Source: Polaromonas sp. (GTDB lineage: Bacteria; Pseudomonadota; Gammaproteobacteria; Burkholderiales; Burkholderiaceae_C). From it: DNA of 64,000 nt. Numbering within the stretch: position 1 is the first letter of the stretch; each line of letters starts with the position of its first letter. The notes below the pieces were generated by a model, which was not told the origin of the DNA, searched no databases, and worked only from the letters and a program-made list of their open reading frames with translations. The translations under genes were made by a program, and so were the position numbers. This document shows, one piece after another, positions 47,568 through 55,232 of this stretch. The stretch spans positions 1 to 64,000 of the forward strand of contig NZ_JAUYEY010000007.1 in assembly GCF_030689685.1 (NCBI RefSeq). The letters run 5' to 3'.

Positions 47568-49145
47568 TCAGCTTTGCGCCTGGCGCAGCTTGAAACGCTG
47601 GATCTTGCCAGTGGCCGTTTTGGGCAATTCCGGCACAAACTCAATCCAGCGCGGGTACTTGTAGGGCGCGAGCTGCTGCTTGACATGGGCCTTGAGCTCA
47701 TCGGCGGTGGCGGACTGCCCGGTCTTGAGCACCACGCAGGCTTTTGGTTTGATCAGTTCGTCGTTGTCCGCGATGCCGATCACCGCCACCTCAAGCACCG
47801 CCGGGTGCGTCATCAGGCAGGCCTCGACCTCAAACGGTGACACGTAGATGCCGCCCACCTTGAGCATGTCGTCGCTGCGGCCGCTGTAGGTGTAATAGCC
47901 GTCGGCATCGACCGTGTATTTGTCGCCGCTGCGGGTCCAGTCACCGACAAAGGTGGCCTTGGTTTTGGCGCGGTTGTTCCAGTACATCAGGGCGGAACTC
48001 GGTCCGCTGATCTGCAACTCGCCGATTTCGCCGATGCTGCAGTCGCGTCCGTCGTCGCCCACGATGCGCAGTGCGTAACCAGGCACGGCCTTGCCGGTGC
48101 TGCCGTAGCGCACCTGGCCTGGGCGGTTGCTCAGGAAGATATGCAGCATCTCGGTCGAGCCGATGCCGTCGAGGATGTCACAGCCGTATTGCGCGGTCCA
48201 CTTTTTGCCGATCTCGGCCGGCAGGGCCTCGCCGGCGCTGGTGCAGACGCGCAGGTTCAGTTCATTCTTTGGCGGACGCGCCGGGTCAGCCAGCAAGGCC
48301 GCGTACAGCGTGGGCACGCCATAAAAGATGGTCGGCTGGTGTTTCTTCAGGATGGCGAAGACCTCGGCCGGTGTCGGGCGTGCCGGCAGCAGCACGGCGG
48401 TGGCGCCCACACTCATCGGGAAGGTCAGGCCGTTGCCCAGGCCGTAGGCGAAAAACAGCTTGGCGGCGGAGTAGACGACGTCGGACTCCTGGATGCCCAG
48501 CACGCCCCGCCCGTAGAGCTCGGCGGTTTGGATCAGGTGACTGTGAAGATGCACCGTGCCTTTGGGCGTACCGGTGGAGCCGCTCGAATACAGCCAGAAA
48601 CAGGCGTCGTCAGCGCAGGTAGGCGCTATTGTTTTAGTAGCTGCTTGTGCCCGTACCATATGGGCAAGAGCCGTATTTGATACCGAATCATCGCCGGCGG
48701 TGATGACCGTGCGCAGCGTCTGGATCTGACCGATCAGCGGCTCAAACGCGGGCAGCAGGGCTTGGGAGACGATCAGGCCCTGGGCGCGCGAGTCGCGCAG
48801 CATGAAGTCGAAGTCTTTGGTGGTCAACAGGGTGTTGGCCGCCACTGGCACCACCCCGGCCAGGATGCAGCCGAGGAAGGCCACCGGCCACTCGGGCGTG
48901 TCCAGCATCGCCAGCAGGATGCGGCTTTCGGGCGCAAAACCCTGGGCGCGCAGGGCGTTGGCAAAGCGGTACGCCTGGTCGTCCAGTTCGCCGTAGCTCA
49001 GCGTGGCGCCGCTGGCAGCGTCGATGAAGGCCAGCTTGTCGGGGCGGCCGGTATTGCGCGCCAGCAGGTCATGGGCGGCGTTGTAGTCGCGGGGAATGTC
49101 CACCCGGGGTGGGCTGGCACTGTGGTCGGCGCGGCTCAGGTTCAT
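47568..49145 (-). CDS. bclA: Benzoate-CoA ligase (AMP-forming)
   Basis: A 525-residue ANL enzyme of the benzoate-CoA ligase subfamily, making benzoyl-CoA from benzoate, CoA and ATP for the box pathway. Motifs are the P-loop YSSGSTGTPKG, FFAYGLGNGLTFP, the GSTEMLH acyl-binding segment, GRSDDMLKVGGIYVSPFEVE and the catalytic Lys in PKTATGKIQRFKL. The aromatic-ligase features and the neighbouring boxC/boxB support benzoate as substrate. Residues about 155-176 (SVSNTALAHMVRAQAATKTI) are encoded by a family A element read in frame, in the linker before the P-loop. ATG 49145 has a GGAGA site. Confidence 0.92.
   Translation of the reverse strand: MNLSRADHSASPPRVDIPRDYNAAHDLLARNTGRPDKLAFIDAASGATLSYGELDDQAYRFANALRAQGFAPESRILLAMLDTPEWPVAFLGCILAGVVPVAANTLLTTKDFDFMLRDSRAQGLIVSQALLPAFEPLIGQIQTLRTVITAGDDSVSNTALAHMVRAQAATKTIAPTCADDACFWLYSSGSTGTPKGTVHLHSHLIQTAELYGRGVLGIQESDVVYSAAKLFFAYGLGNGLTFPMSVGATAVLLPARPTPAEVFAILKKHQPTIFYGVPTLYAALLADPARPPKNELNLRVCTSAGEALPAEIGKKWTAQYGCDILDGIGSTEMLHIFLSNRPGQVRYGSTGKAVPGYALRIVGDDGRDCSIGEIGELQISGPSSALMYWNNRAKTKATFVGDWTRSGDKYTVDADGYYTYSGRSDDMLKVGGIYVSPFEVEACLMTHPAVLEVAVIGIADNDELIKPKACVVLKTGQSATADELKAHVKQQLAPYKYPRWIEFVPELPKTATGKIQRFKLRQAQS
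48620..48678 (+). repeat. Family A element inside bclA, copy 6
   Basis: Plus strand: GCTATTGTTTTAGTAGCTGC, then TTGTGCCC-N8-GGGCAAGAGCC and GTATTTGATAC. Both halves of the consensus are present. It is translated from the minus strand in the bclA frame without a stop. Confidence 0.7.
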
Positions 49146-49173
49146 TTGGGTCTCCGGATGCTCTCTTTTTTAT

Positions 49174-49221
49174 AGCTGCCTGCGCCTGCTGAGCATGGGC
49201 TGGAGCCTTGTTTGGCTTAGA
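49174..49221 (+). repeat. Dispersed palindromic element (family A), copy 7
   Basis: TTTTATAGCTGCCTGCGCCT is followed by ATGGGCTGGAGCCTTGTTTG. It fills most of the 78-base gap between the flavodoxin gene and bclA. Confidence 0.65.
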
Positions 49222-49223
49222 AC

Positions 49224-49715
49224 TCAGGTCGCGGCTTCGGTGCTGTCGGTGCTGGCCAGCACCTGCGCCAGCCATTGTCGGCACCACGCGGCGCCTTCGG
49301 TTTCTGGCAGGGTGCCGCTGCTGGCGTCATGGATCCAGAGGTCACCGATGCGCCGGGCGCCCAGGCCCTGCAGGCGTTCGTCGAACTTCTTGCCGCCGAA
49401 GGCAAAGGTCTGCTGATAGGTGCGGTCGCCGAGCGCGATCACGCCGTAACGCACATGGCCGAGAAACTTGGGCTGGCTGTCCAGCGAGTCGTACAGGGCG
49501 CGGGCATTGTCGGGAACGTCGCCTTGGCCATAAGTCGAGGTGCAAATGAGATATATCTCATCTTCTTCAGTGCCCGTGTCAAACACGCGGCTGTCCAAAC
49601 CGTCCATCAACTGCACTTCAATATCAGGAACCAGATCGGCGCAATCCATCTGGATCGCCTGCGCAACATAGTCGGCCGTACTGGTCATGGTGCCTACAAG
49701 AATTTTGAGTTTCAT
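49224..49715 (-). CDS. Flavodoxin-like FMN protein (MioC-like)
   Basis: A 163-residue flavodoxin-fold protein. The phosphate-binding loop GTMTSTADYVA (about 8-18), the STYGQGDVPDNARALYDSL loop and the HVRYGVIALGDRTYQQTFAFGGKKFDE segment are all typical of MioC/sulfite-reductase-type flavodoxin domains. It should carry electrons on FMN. It is divergent from boxR and upstream of bclA on the same strand, an unusual member of a box cluster. Because no boxA reductase is in the window, a role as electron donor for BoxB is possible; this is inference. Confidence 0.85.
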   Translation of the reverse strand: MKLKILVGTMTSTADYVAQAIQMDCADLVPDIEVQLMDGLDSRVFDTGTEEDEIYLICTSTYGQGDVPDNARALYDSLDSQPKFLGHVRYGVIALGDRTYQQTFAFGGKKFDERLQGLGARRIGDLWIHDASSGTLPETEGAAWCRQWLAQVLASTDSTEAAT

Positions 49716-49767
49716 GGGGGGCTGTCATCCTGAGCCGGTTAAGGGCGAAAAAGATGCAATAAACTGC

Positions 49768-49804
49768 TTGACGGTTAATTAATATGAAGTATACTGCAAT
49801 ATTG
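49768..49804 (+). promoter_or_regulatory. boxR promoter with TGCA-type operator motifs
   Basis: TTGACG (49768-49773), a 16-base spacer and TATACT (49790-49795) form a good sigma-70 promoter for boxR. TGCA occurs at 49755 and 49795, and CAATATTG (49797-49804) is a perfect palindrome at the expected start of transcription. BoxR and BzdR bind TGCA-type sequences at their own promoters, so an autoregulatory BoxR operator is likely here. Confidence 0.65.
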
Positions 49805-49841
49805 ATCTAGCGCAAATACTTTTTATAAAAAGTGGTGTTCC

Positions 49842-50780
49842 ATGCAAGTCATGTCTGAAAGCGAAGCCAAAGCCACCCTCGCCGAGCTGGGCGCCCGGGT
49901 TCGCGCCTGGCGCGCACGCCGCGGCATGACACGCAAGGCGCTGGCCACCGATTCCGGGCTGAGCGAGCGCTTTCTGGCCGACGTTGAAAGCGGCAAGGGC
50001 AATGTCTCGATCAACTCGCTGGAAGCCGCTGCCCGCGCGCTGAACATTTCTATTCTTGACCTGATGCAGGACGCACCGCGCCCGGCGCTGGCCCGTGTAC
50101 AGGGCCTGCTGGGCCGACTCGACGACACGCAACTGGATCAGGCCTACGCGCTGCTCGGTGGCACCTTCGGCCTCAGTGAATCCTCCGGACGCGAGGCGCG
50201 CATCGCCCTGATCGGCCTGCGCGGCGCCGGAAAATCCACCCTGGGCCTGCAACTGGCCACCGCGCGCGGCGTGCCCTTTGTCGAGCTGGACCGCGAAATT
50301 GAGTGCGAGGCCGGCACCAGCATGAATGAAATTTTGCTGCTGCATGGGCAGGCCGGTTACCGCCGCTACGAACGCCGCGCGCTGTTCCGTATTGTCGAAG
50401 ACCACGCCGACGGCGTCGTCATGACCACTGGCGGCAGCATCGTCAGCGAGCGCGAGACTTTTGACCTGCTGCAAAGCCGCTTCTATTGCGTCTGGCTCAA
50501 GGCCAGCCCGGAAGAGCACATGGCCCGCGTGGTGGCCCAAGGCGACATGCGGCCCTTCGACAGCACGCGCGGCGCGACCAGCGAAGCGATGGAAGATTTG
50601 CGCCGCATCCTGGCCAGCCGCGAGAGCCTGTATGCACGCGCCGACGCGGTGGTGGACACCTCTGCCCGCACGCTTAAACAAAGCCTCAAAGACATGGAGC
50701 GTGCTGTTCCTGCATCTACCGTTTGGGCTGAGCCCTTCGACAAGCTCAGGACAGGCCCGGCTCAGGGCGAACGGAATTAA
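49842..50780 (+). CDS. boxR: BoxR, XRE/shikimate-kinase-like repressor of the box pathway
   Basis: A 312-residue two-domain regulator. Residues about 12-75 are a Cro/CI-type HTH (TRKALATDSGLSERFLADVE) and 118-295 a shikimate-kinase-like domain with P-loop GLRGAGKS at 125-132. Proteins of this BzdR/BoxR type repress benzoate genes and respond to benzoyl-CoA. The C-terminal 16 or so residues (WAEPFDKLRTGPAQGERN) come from a common intergenic repeat (50733-50776), so the native stop has been lost or displaced. ATG 49842 and ATG 49851 are both possible starts. boxC follows after 23 bases. Confidence 0.92.
   Translation: MQVMSESEAKATLAELGARVRAWRARRGMTRKALATDSGLSERFLADVESGKGNVSINSLEAAARALNISILDLMQDAPRPALARVQGLLGRLDDTQLDQAYALLGGTFGLSESSGREARIALIGLRGAGKSTLGLQLATARGVPFVELDREIECEAGTSMNEILLLHGQAGYRRYERRALFRIVEDHADGVVMTTGGSIVSERETFDLLQSRFYCVWLKASPEEHMARVVAQGDMRPFDSTRGATSEAMEDLRRILASRESLYARADAVVDTSARTLKQSLKDMERAVPASTVWAEPFDKLRTGPAQGERN
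50733..50776. repeat. CCTTCGACAAGCTCAGGAC repeat forming the boxR 3' end (family D)
   Basis: GAGCCCTTCGACAAGCTCAG then GGCTCAGGGCGAACGG. This motif is a frequent short repeat of proteobacterial intergenic DNA. Here it is read as PFDKLRTGPAQGER in the boxR frame. Confidence 0.75.
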
Positions 50781-50803
50781 ATGAACTTAACGGAGACCTC
50801 CCC

Positions 50804-52516
50804 ATGAACGCCATGACAGAACCCTTGCTGTTCAAAAAAACGATCAACGGCCAGGAACGCGAGCTGGTGAGCTTTGCCACCCATCCCAGCAAGTACCAGC
50901 ACTGGACCTTGAGCGTCGAGGGCGCTGAACCGGATGTGGCGCGCCTGAAGCTCGACATCAACGAGGACGGCGGTATCAAGCCCGGCTACAAACTCAAGCT
51001 CAACAGCTACGACCTCGGCGTGGACATCGAGCTGCATGACGCCATCAACCGCATCCGTTTCGAGCATCCGTCCGTCAAGGTGGTGGTGTTCGAGTCCGGC
51101 AAGGAAAAGATCTGGTGCTCGGGCGCCAACATCTACATGTTGGGCCTGTCCACCCACGGCTGGAAGGTCAACTTCTGCAAGTTCACCAACGAAACCCGCA
51201 ACGGCCTGGAAGACTCCTCGCGCCACGATGGCCTCAAAGCCATTGCCGCTGTGACCGGTGCCTGCGCCGGCGGCGGCTACGAGCTGGCGCTGGCCTGCGA
51301 CCGCATCGTGATGGTCGACGACCGCTCCAGCACCGTGAGCCTGCCCGAGGTGCCGTTGCTCGGCGTCTTGCCCGGCACCGGCGGCCTGACCCGCGTGACC
51401 GACAAGCGCAAGGTGCGCCGCGACCTGGCCGACATCTTCTGCACCACCAGCGAAGGCGTGCGCGCCGACCGCGCGAAGGACTGGAAACTGATCGATACAC
51501 ATGCCAAGCCGCAGCAGTTCGGCGCTTTGCTTGCTACTGAAATAGAAGCGCTCCGCGCCCAGTCCACAAGGGCTGCGGGCTCAAAAGGCATTGAACTGAC
51601 GCCGCTGAAGGTGCTCATCGACGATGCTGGCTACCACTACAGCGTGGTCGATGCGCTGGTGGACCGCGCCACCCGTATTGCCACCATCACCGTCAAGGCA
51701 CCGGTGGCAGCGATCGAGTCCACCGCTGCATCGATTGAAGCTGCCGGTGCCGACTGGTACCCGCTCAAGCTGCAGCGTGAACTCGACGATGCCATCCTGA
51801 ACCTGCGCACCAACGAACTCGAGGTCGGCACCTGGGTCATCAAGACGACGGGCGACGCCGGCCAGGTGATCCGCATGGACGAAGTGCTGGCCAGACTCAA
51901 GGACCACTGGCTGGTGAAGGAAACCACCGGCGCGCTGCGCCGCACGCTGGCCCGCATCGACGTGACCAGCCGTTCGCTGATCGCCCTTAGCGATGCTGGC
52001 TCGTGTTTTGCGGGGACCTTTTACGAACTGGCGCTGGCCTGCGACCGCATCTACATGCTGGACCTGCCGGACTCTCCCGATGTCGCGCCTGCGCTGCAAT
52101 TGAGCCCGGCCAACTTTGGCTGGTTCCCGGCAGTCAACGGCTTGACGCGGCTACAGACGCGTTTTTACGAAGACGCAGACACCATTGACCAGCTTCAGAA
52201 GTTGGGCGACAGCAAGCTGCGCGCCGACCAGGCGCTGGAGCTTGGCCTGGTGACTCTCACACCGGACGACATCGACTGGGACGACGAAATCCGCATCATG
52301 CTGGAAGAGCGTGCCTCGATGTCGCCCGACGCCATGACCGGCATGGAAGCCTCGCTGCGTTTTCCCGGCAAGGAGACCATGGAAACACGCGTGTTCGGTC
52401 GCCTCTCGGCCTGGCAGAACTGGATTTTCATTCGCCCGAATGCAGTGGGTGAAGAGGGTGCATTGAAGCTCTTCGGCACTGGCAAGAAGGCCAAATTTGA
52501 CTGGAAGAGGGTCTAA
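50804..52516 (+). CDS. boxC: Benzoyl-CoA-dihydrodiol lyase (2,3-epoxybenzoyl-CoA ring-opening enzyme)
   Basis: A 570-residue double-crotonase enzyme of the aerobic benzoyl-CoA pathway. It hydrolytically opens 2,3-epoxybenzoyl-CoA to 3,4-dehydroadipyl-CoA semialdehyde plus formate. The first crotonase domain has KIWCSGANIYMLG and GACAGGGYELALACDRI, the second SDAGSCFAGTFYELALACDRIYML. Length matches BoxC (about 550-560), with extra sequence at residues about 242-261 (LLATEIEALRAQSTRAAGSK), which is a family A element read in frame. ATG 50804 has CGGAG upstream. Confidence 0.95.
   Translation: MNAMTEPLLFKKTINGQERELVSFATHPSKYQHWTLSVEGAEPDVARLKLDINEDGGIKPGYKLKLNSYDLGVDIELHDAINRIRFEHPSVKVVVFESGKEKIWCSGANIYMLGLSTHGWKVNFCKFTNETRNGLEDSSRHDGLKAIAAVTGACAGGGYELALACDRIVMVDDRSSTVSLPEVPLLGVLPGTGGLTRVTDKRKVRRDLADIFCTTSEGVRADRAKDWKLIDTHAKPQQFGALLATEIEALRAQSTRAAGSKGIELTPLKVLIDDAGYHYSVVDALVDRATRIATITVKAPVAAIESTAASIEAAGADWYPLKLQRELDDAILNLRTNELEVGTWVIKTTGDAGQVIRMDEVLARLKDHWLVKETTGALRRTLARIDVTSRSLIALSDAGSCFAGTFYELALACDRIYMLDLPDSPDVAPALQLSPANFGWFPAVNGLTRLQTRFYEDADTIDQLQKLGDSKLRADQALELGLVTLTPDDIDWDDEIRIMLEERASMSPDAMTGMEASLRFPGKETMETRVFGRLSAWQNWIFIRPNAVGEEGALKLFGTGKKAKFDWKRV
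51528..51585 (+). repeat. Family A element inside boxC, copy 8
   Basis: GCTACTGAAATAGAAGCGCT, then CCGCGCCC-N8-AAGGGCTGCGGGCTC. It is translated in the boxC frame without a stop. Confidence 0.65.
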
Positions 52517-52525
52517 TTTTCTTTC

Positions 52526-52624
52526 TCCCTCTCCCGCTGGGAGAGGGCAGGGGTGAGGGCTCCCCGACTCGGCGTTAAAAGCCGCAGGCACCCTCACCCT
52601 AACCCTCTCCCAGGGGGAGAGGGA
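52526..52624. repeat. Inverted pair of REP-like GAGAGGG elements between boxC and boxB (family C)
   Basis: A direct copy (52526-52561: CCCTCTCCCGCTGGGAGAGG, then AGGGGTGAGGG) and an inverted copy (52588-52624: CCCTCACCCTAACCCTCTCC) face each other across 26 bases. The pair can form a long hairpin in the boxC-boxB transcript, much like a BIME. Confidence 0.88.
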
Positions 52625-52660
52625 ACAGATACCGAGTGACTGAATTTTTTAGGAAACACC

Positions 52661-54085
52661 ATGAGCACCATTGACCTGCAAGCCCTGATCCCCAACAACG
52701 TCAACCTCGGCGAAAACCGCCAGCTACAACGCGCGCTTGAGCACTGGCAACCGGCCTTCATGAGCTGGTGGGACGAGATGGGCCCGAGCGACTTCAATGC
52801 CAAAGAGGTGTACCTGCGCACGGCTGTCGGTGTGGATGCATCGGGCTGGGCCAGCTACGGCTACACCCCCATGCCCGACTACCGCTGGGGCATTTTTCTG
52901 GCTGACCAGGAAGAAAACCGCAAGATCGGTTTTGGCGACCACATGGGCCAGGACGTCTGGCAGGAAGTGCCGGGCGAGTACCGCAGTGCCTTCCGCCGTT
53001 TGATCGTGACCCAGGGCGATACCGAGCCGGCATCCGTCGAGCAACAGCGCTTGCTGGGCCACACCGCGCCTTCTTTATACGACCTGCGCAACCTGTTCCA
53101 GGTCAATGTCGAGGAAGGCCGGCACCTGTGGGCCATGGTTTACCTGCTGCATGCGCACTTCGGCCGCGACGGTCGCGAAGAAGCCGAAGAGCTGCTGACG
53201 CGGCACAGCGGCGACGCCGACAAGCCGCGCATCCTGGGCACCTTCAACGAGCCCATGGACAACTGGCTGAGCTTCTTCATGTTCACTTACTTCACCGACC
53301 GCGACGGCAAGTTCCAGCTCAAGAGCTTTGCCGAAAGCGCGTTTGACCCGCTGGCGCGCACCACGCGTTTCATGCTGACCGAAGAAGCGCATCACATGTT
53401 TGTCGGCGAGACCGGCATTGGCCGCGTGATCAAACGCACGCTGGAAGTGATGAAAGAACTGGACACCGACAACGTCGACACCCTGCGCAAGGCCGGCGTG
53501 ATCGATTTACCGACGGTCCAGAAGTTCATGAACTTCTGGTTCACCTCTTCGCTGGACCTGTTCGGCTCGGAAGCGTCATCGAACGCCGCCAACTATTTCA
53601 GCAACGGCATCAAGGGCCGCCCCGACGAAGCCAAGTTCGCCGACCACGTCGAACTCGAAAGCGAGATGACCATCCAGGTGCCGGACGGCAAGGGCGGCCT
53701 GAAGAGCGAAACGATTTCCACGCGCAACGGCATGAACGAGATCACGCGCCTCGAATACGTGAAAGACTGCAATGTCGGCGTGACGCGCTGGAACATGGCG
53801 ATCAAACGCGCCGGGGTGGACTTCGAACTGAGCCTGCCAAACACGCGTTTTCGCCGCAGCGTCGGCGCCTGGGCCAGCGTGCAGACTGACCCGCAGGGCC
53901 AGCCGATCAGCGAAGCCGAATTTCAGGCCAAAAAAGACCTGTGGTTGCCCACCGACGAAGACAAAACCTTCATCCACAGCCTGATGCAGCGCGTGACAGA
54001 GCCCGGCAAGATGGCCGGCTGGATCGCGCCGCCGGACCGCGGTATCAATGCCAATGCGATTGAGTACGAATACGTGAAGCTGTAA
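52661..54085 (+). CDS. boxB: Benzoyl-CoA 2,3-epoxidase, oxygenase component BoxB
   Basis: A 474-residue di-iron oxygenase that epoxidises benzoyl-CoA at C2-C3, normally with electrons from BoxA. The ferritin-like core shows two E-x-x-H iron-binding motifs, EEGRH at 151-155 and EEAHH at 241-245, as in known BoxB proteins of nearly the same length (about 473). ATG 52661 follows AGGAAAC. A REP pair separates it from boxC. A family B element starts directly after its stop codon. No boxA follows; instead a toxin-antitoxin pair on the other strand ends the cluster. Confidence 0.95.
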   Translation: MSTIDLQALIPNNVNLGENRQLQRALEHWQPAFMSWWDEMGPSDFNAKEVYLRTAVGVDASGWASYGYTPMPDYRWGIFLADQEENRKIGFGDHMGQDVWQEVPGEYRSAFRRLIVTQGDTEPASVEQQRLLGHTAPSLYDLRNLFQVNVEEGRHLWAMVYLLHAHFGRDGREEAEELLTRHSGDADKPRILGTFNEPMDNWLSFFMFTYFTDRDGKFQLKSFAESAFDPLARTTRFMLTEEAHHMFVGETGIGRVIKRTLEVMKELDTDNVDTLRKAGVIDLPTVQKFMNFWFTSSLDLFGSEASSNAANYFSNGIKGRPDEAKFADHVELESEMTIQVPDGKGGLKSETISTRNGMNEITRLEYVKDCNVGVTRWNMAIKRAGVDFELSLPNTRFRRSVGAWASVQTDPQGQPISEAEFQAKKDLWLPTDEDKTFIHSLMQRVTEPGKMAGWIAPPDRGINANAIEYEYVKL

Positions 54086-54130
54086 GCCCCCACGGTGACT
54101 CACTGCGCCCGCGGTTCGGCAATGCCGGTT
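54086..54130. repeat. Stop-codon-abutting 3' element (family B), copy 4, after boxB
   Basis: GCCCCCACGGTGACTCACTG follows the boxB TAA with no gap; the second half is diverged. Orientation relative to the gene is the same as in the other copies. Confidence 0.7.
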
Positions 54131-54174
54131 CCCAGACCCCGGCTCGTGCCTGCATTCCAGTCAGTTACCGTCCG

Positions 54175-54516
54175 CTAGTTGCGAAGCAATCGGCGCAATA
54201 GCAAAGCCTGCATGTCGCGCCTGCCATCGACGATCAGGTACACATAGACCTGCTGGTTGACGACCCGGTAAACCACGCGGTACGGCTTGAAGTAAGTCTC
54301 GCGGTAGTCCCGAATACCGATGGCCAGCAGTTCCTTGGTCACAGCGCTGCGTTCGGGAAATATCGCCAGCGTTGCGAGGAGTTTCTCTATGGCTGCCAGC
54401 ACATGGGCTGCCTTCGCAGGGGCATCGTGCTCGGCAATGTAGTCGCAGATTTCTTCCAGGTCGCGCAGCGCGTCTTCGGTCAGTACGACTTCATACCGCA
54501 CCGGCTTGTCCGTCAT
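54175..54516 (-). CDS. RelE/ParE-family toxin
   Basis: A 113-residue RelE/ParE-type toxin. The segments YEVVLTEDALRDLEEICDYI, GIRDYRETYFKPYRVVYRV and VYVYLIVDGRRDMQALLLRRL match the family fold, with conserved basic residues near the C-terminus (Arg-rich). RelE toxins cut mRNA in the ribosome, while ParE members block gyrase; sequence alone does not decide. It follows its antitoxin by six bases. Its stop is 86 bases from boxB, convergent. Confidence 0.88.
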   Translation of the reverse strand: MTDKPVRYEVVLTEDALRDLEEICDYIAEHDAPAKAAHVLAAIEKLLATLAIFPERSAVTKELLAIGIRDYRETYFKPYRVVYRVVNQQVYVYLIVDGRRDMQALLLRRLLRN

Positions 54517-54522
54517 GCTGGC

Positions 54523-54798
54523 TCAGGCTTTGGCGGCGCGTGCGCGAATGCGGGCAATGGCTTGTGCCGCCGGTACAACCCGGCCTTGCTCAATTTGCTG
54601 ATTACCCAAGGCCAGGATTTTCAGCAAGGCCAGCGTTTCCTGGCTATTTTCGTAAGAAGCAATGTCCTGAATGACCGCTGTAGCCTCACCGTTTTGCGTG
54701 ATCACCATGGGCTCGCGCTGCTCGGCAATATCGCGCAAAACTTGAGCCGCATTGGCTTTGAGGTAGCTGATAGGTTTGATCTGGGTGGAGTAACGCAT
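54523..54798 (-). CDS. Phd/YefM-family antitoxin
   Basis: A 91-residue Phd/YefM antitoxin, first gene of the pair. The N-terminal PISYLKANAAQVLRDIAEQREPMVITQNGEATAVIQ is the family DNA-binding and dimerisation domain; the C-terminal helix (RVVPAAQAIARIRARAAKA) should wrap the toxin. It neutralises the toxin and represses the operon, probably at the 7-bp-arm inverted repeat immediately upstream (54802-54822). Confidence 0.9.
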   Translation of the reverse strand: MRYSTQIKPISYLKANAAQVLRDIAEQREPMVITQNGEATAVIQDIASYENSQETLALLKILALGNQQIEQGRVVPAAQAIARIRARAAKA

Positions 54799-54801
54799 GG
54801 A

Positions 54802-54822
54802 CTGAATATAGTCTTTATTCAG
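54802..54822. promoter_or_regulatory. Antitoxin operator upstream of the toxin-antitoxin pair
   Basis: CTGAATA-TAGTCTT-TATTCAG is a perfect 7-bp inverted repeat four bases upstream of the antitoxin ATG, the normal place for an autoregulatory Phd/YefM operator. Confidence 0.7.
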
Positions 54823-54915
54823 TCTTCCAGCAAGCAGCGGAGCGGGCGCGTCAGGCGTTACTGCGCTCGAAGTGGTCGTTGACGACGAGGCTTGGCGCGC
54901 GCGGTGCGGTACTTT

Positions 54916-54992
<77 letters not shown>

Positions 54993-55028
54993 AAAAGCGG
55001 CTAAAGGCGAATGTAAACGCAGATGCGC

Positions 55029-55053
55029 AAAAAGCCCACAGAGTGAGCTTTTT
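55029..55053. terminator. Terminator hairpin between tRNA-Pro and tRNA-Arg
   Basis: AAAAAGCCCAC-AGA-GTGAGCTTTTT forms an 11-bp stem with one G-U pair and works for either strand. It ends the tRNA-Pro transcript, so the two tRNAs are probably transcribed separately. Confidence 0.75.
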
Positions 55054-55067
55054 GCGATGGATTTTTT

Positions 55068-55144
55068 TGGTCGGAGTACAAGGATTCGAACCTTGGACCC
55101 CCTGGTCCCAAACCAGGTGCGCTACCAGACTGCGCCACACTCCG
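55068..55144 (-). tRNA. tRNA-Pro (anticodon TGG)
   Basis: Minus strand: acceptor CGGAGTG pairs with TACTCCG, D-arm GGCGCAGTCTGGTAGCGC, anticodon loop TTTGGGA with TGG between CCTGG and CCAGG, T-arm AAGGTTCGAATCCTT, encoded CCA. It reads CCN codons through wobble. Confidence 0.97.
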
Positions 55145-55232
55145 ACAAGTCCAAGATTATAGCCCGAAGCGCGGACCGGCTGGCGAACGGGTGCGGATTT
55201 ATTTGCCTTAGGGGCAGGGCGAGTTGTCCCGG

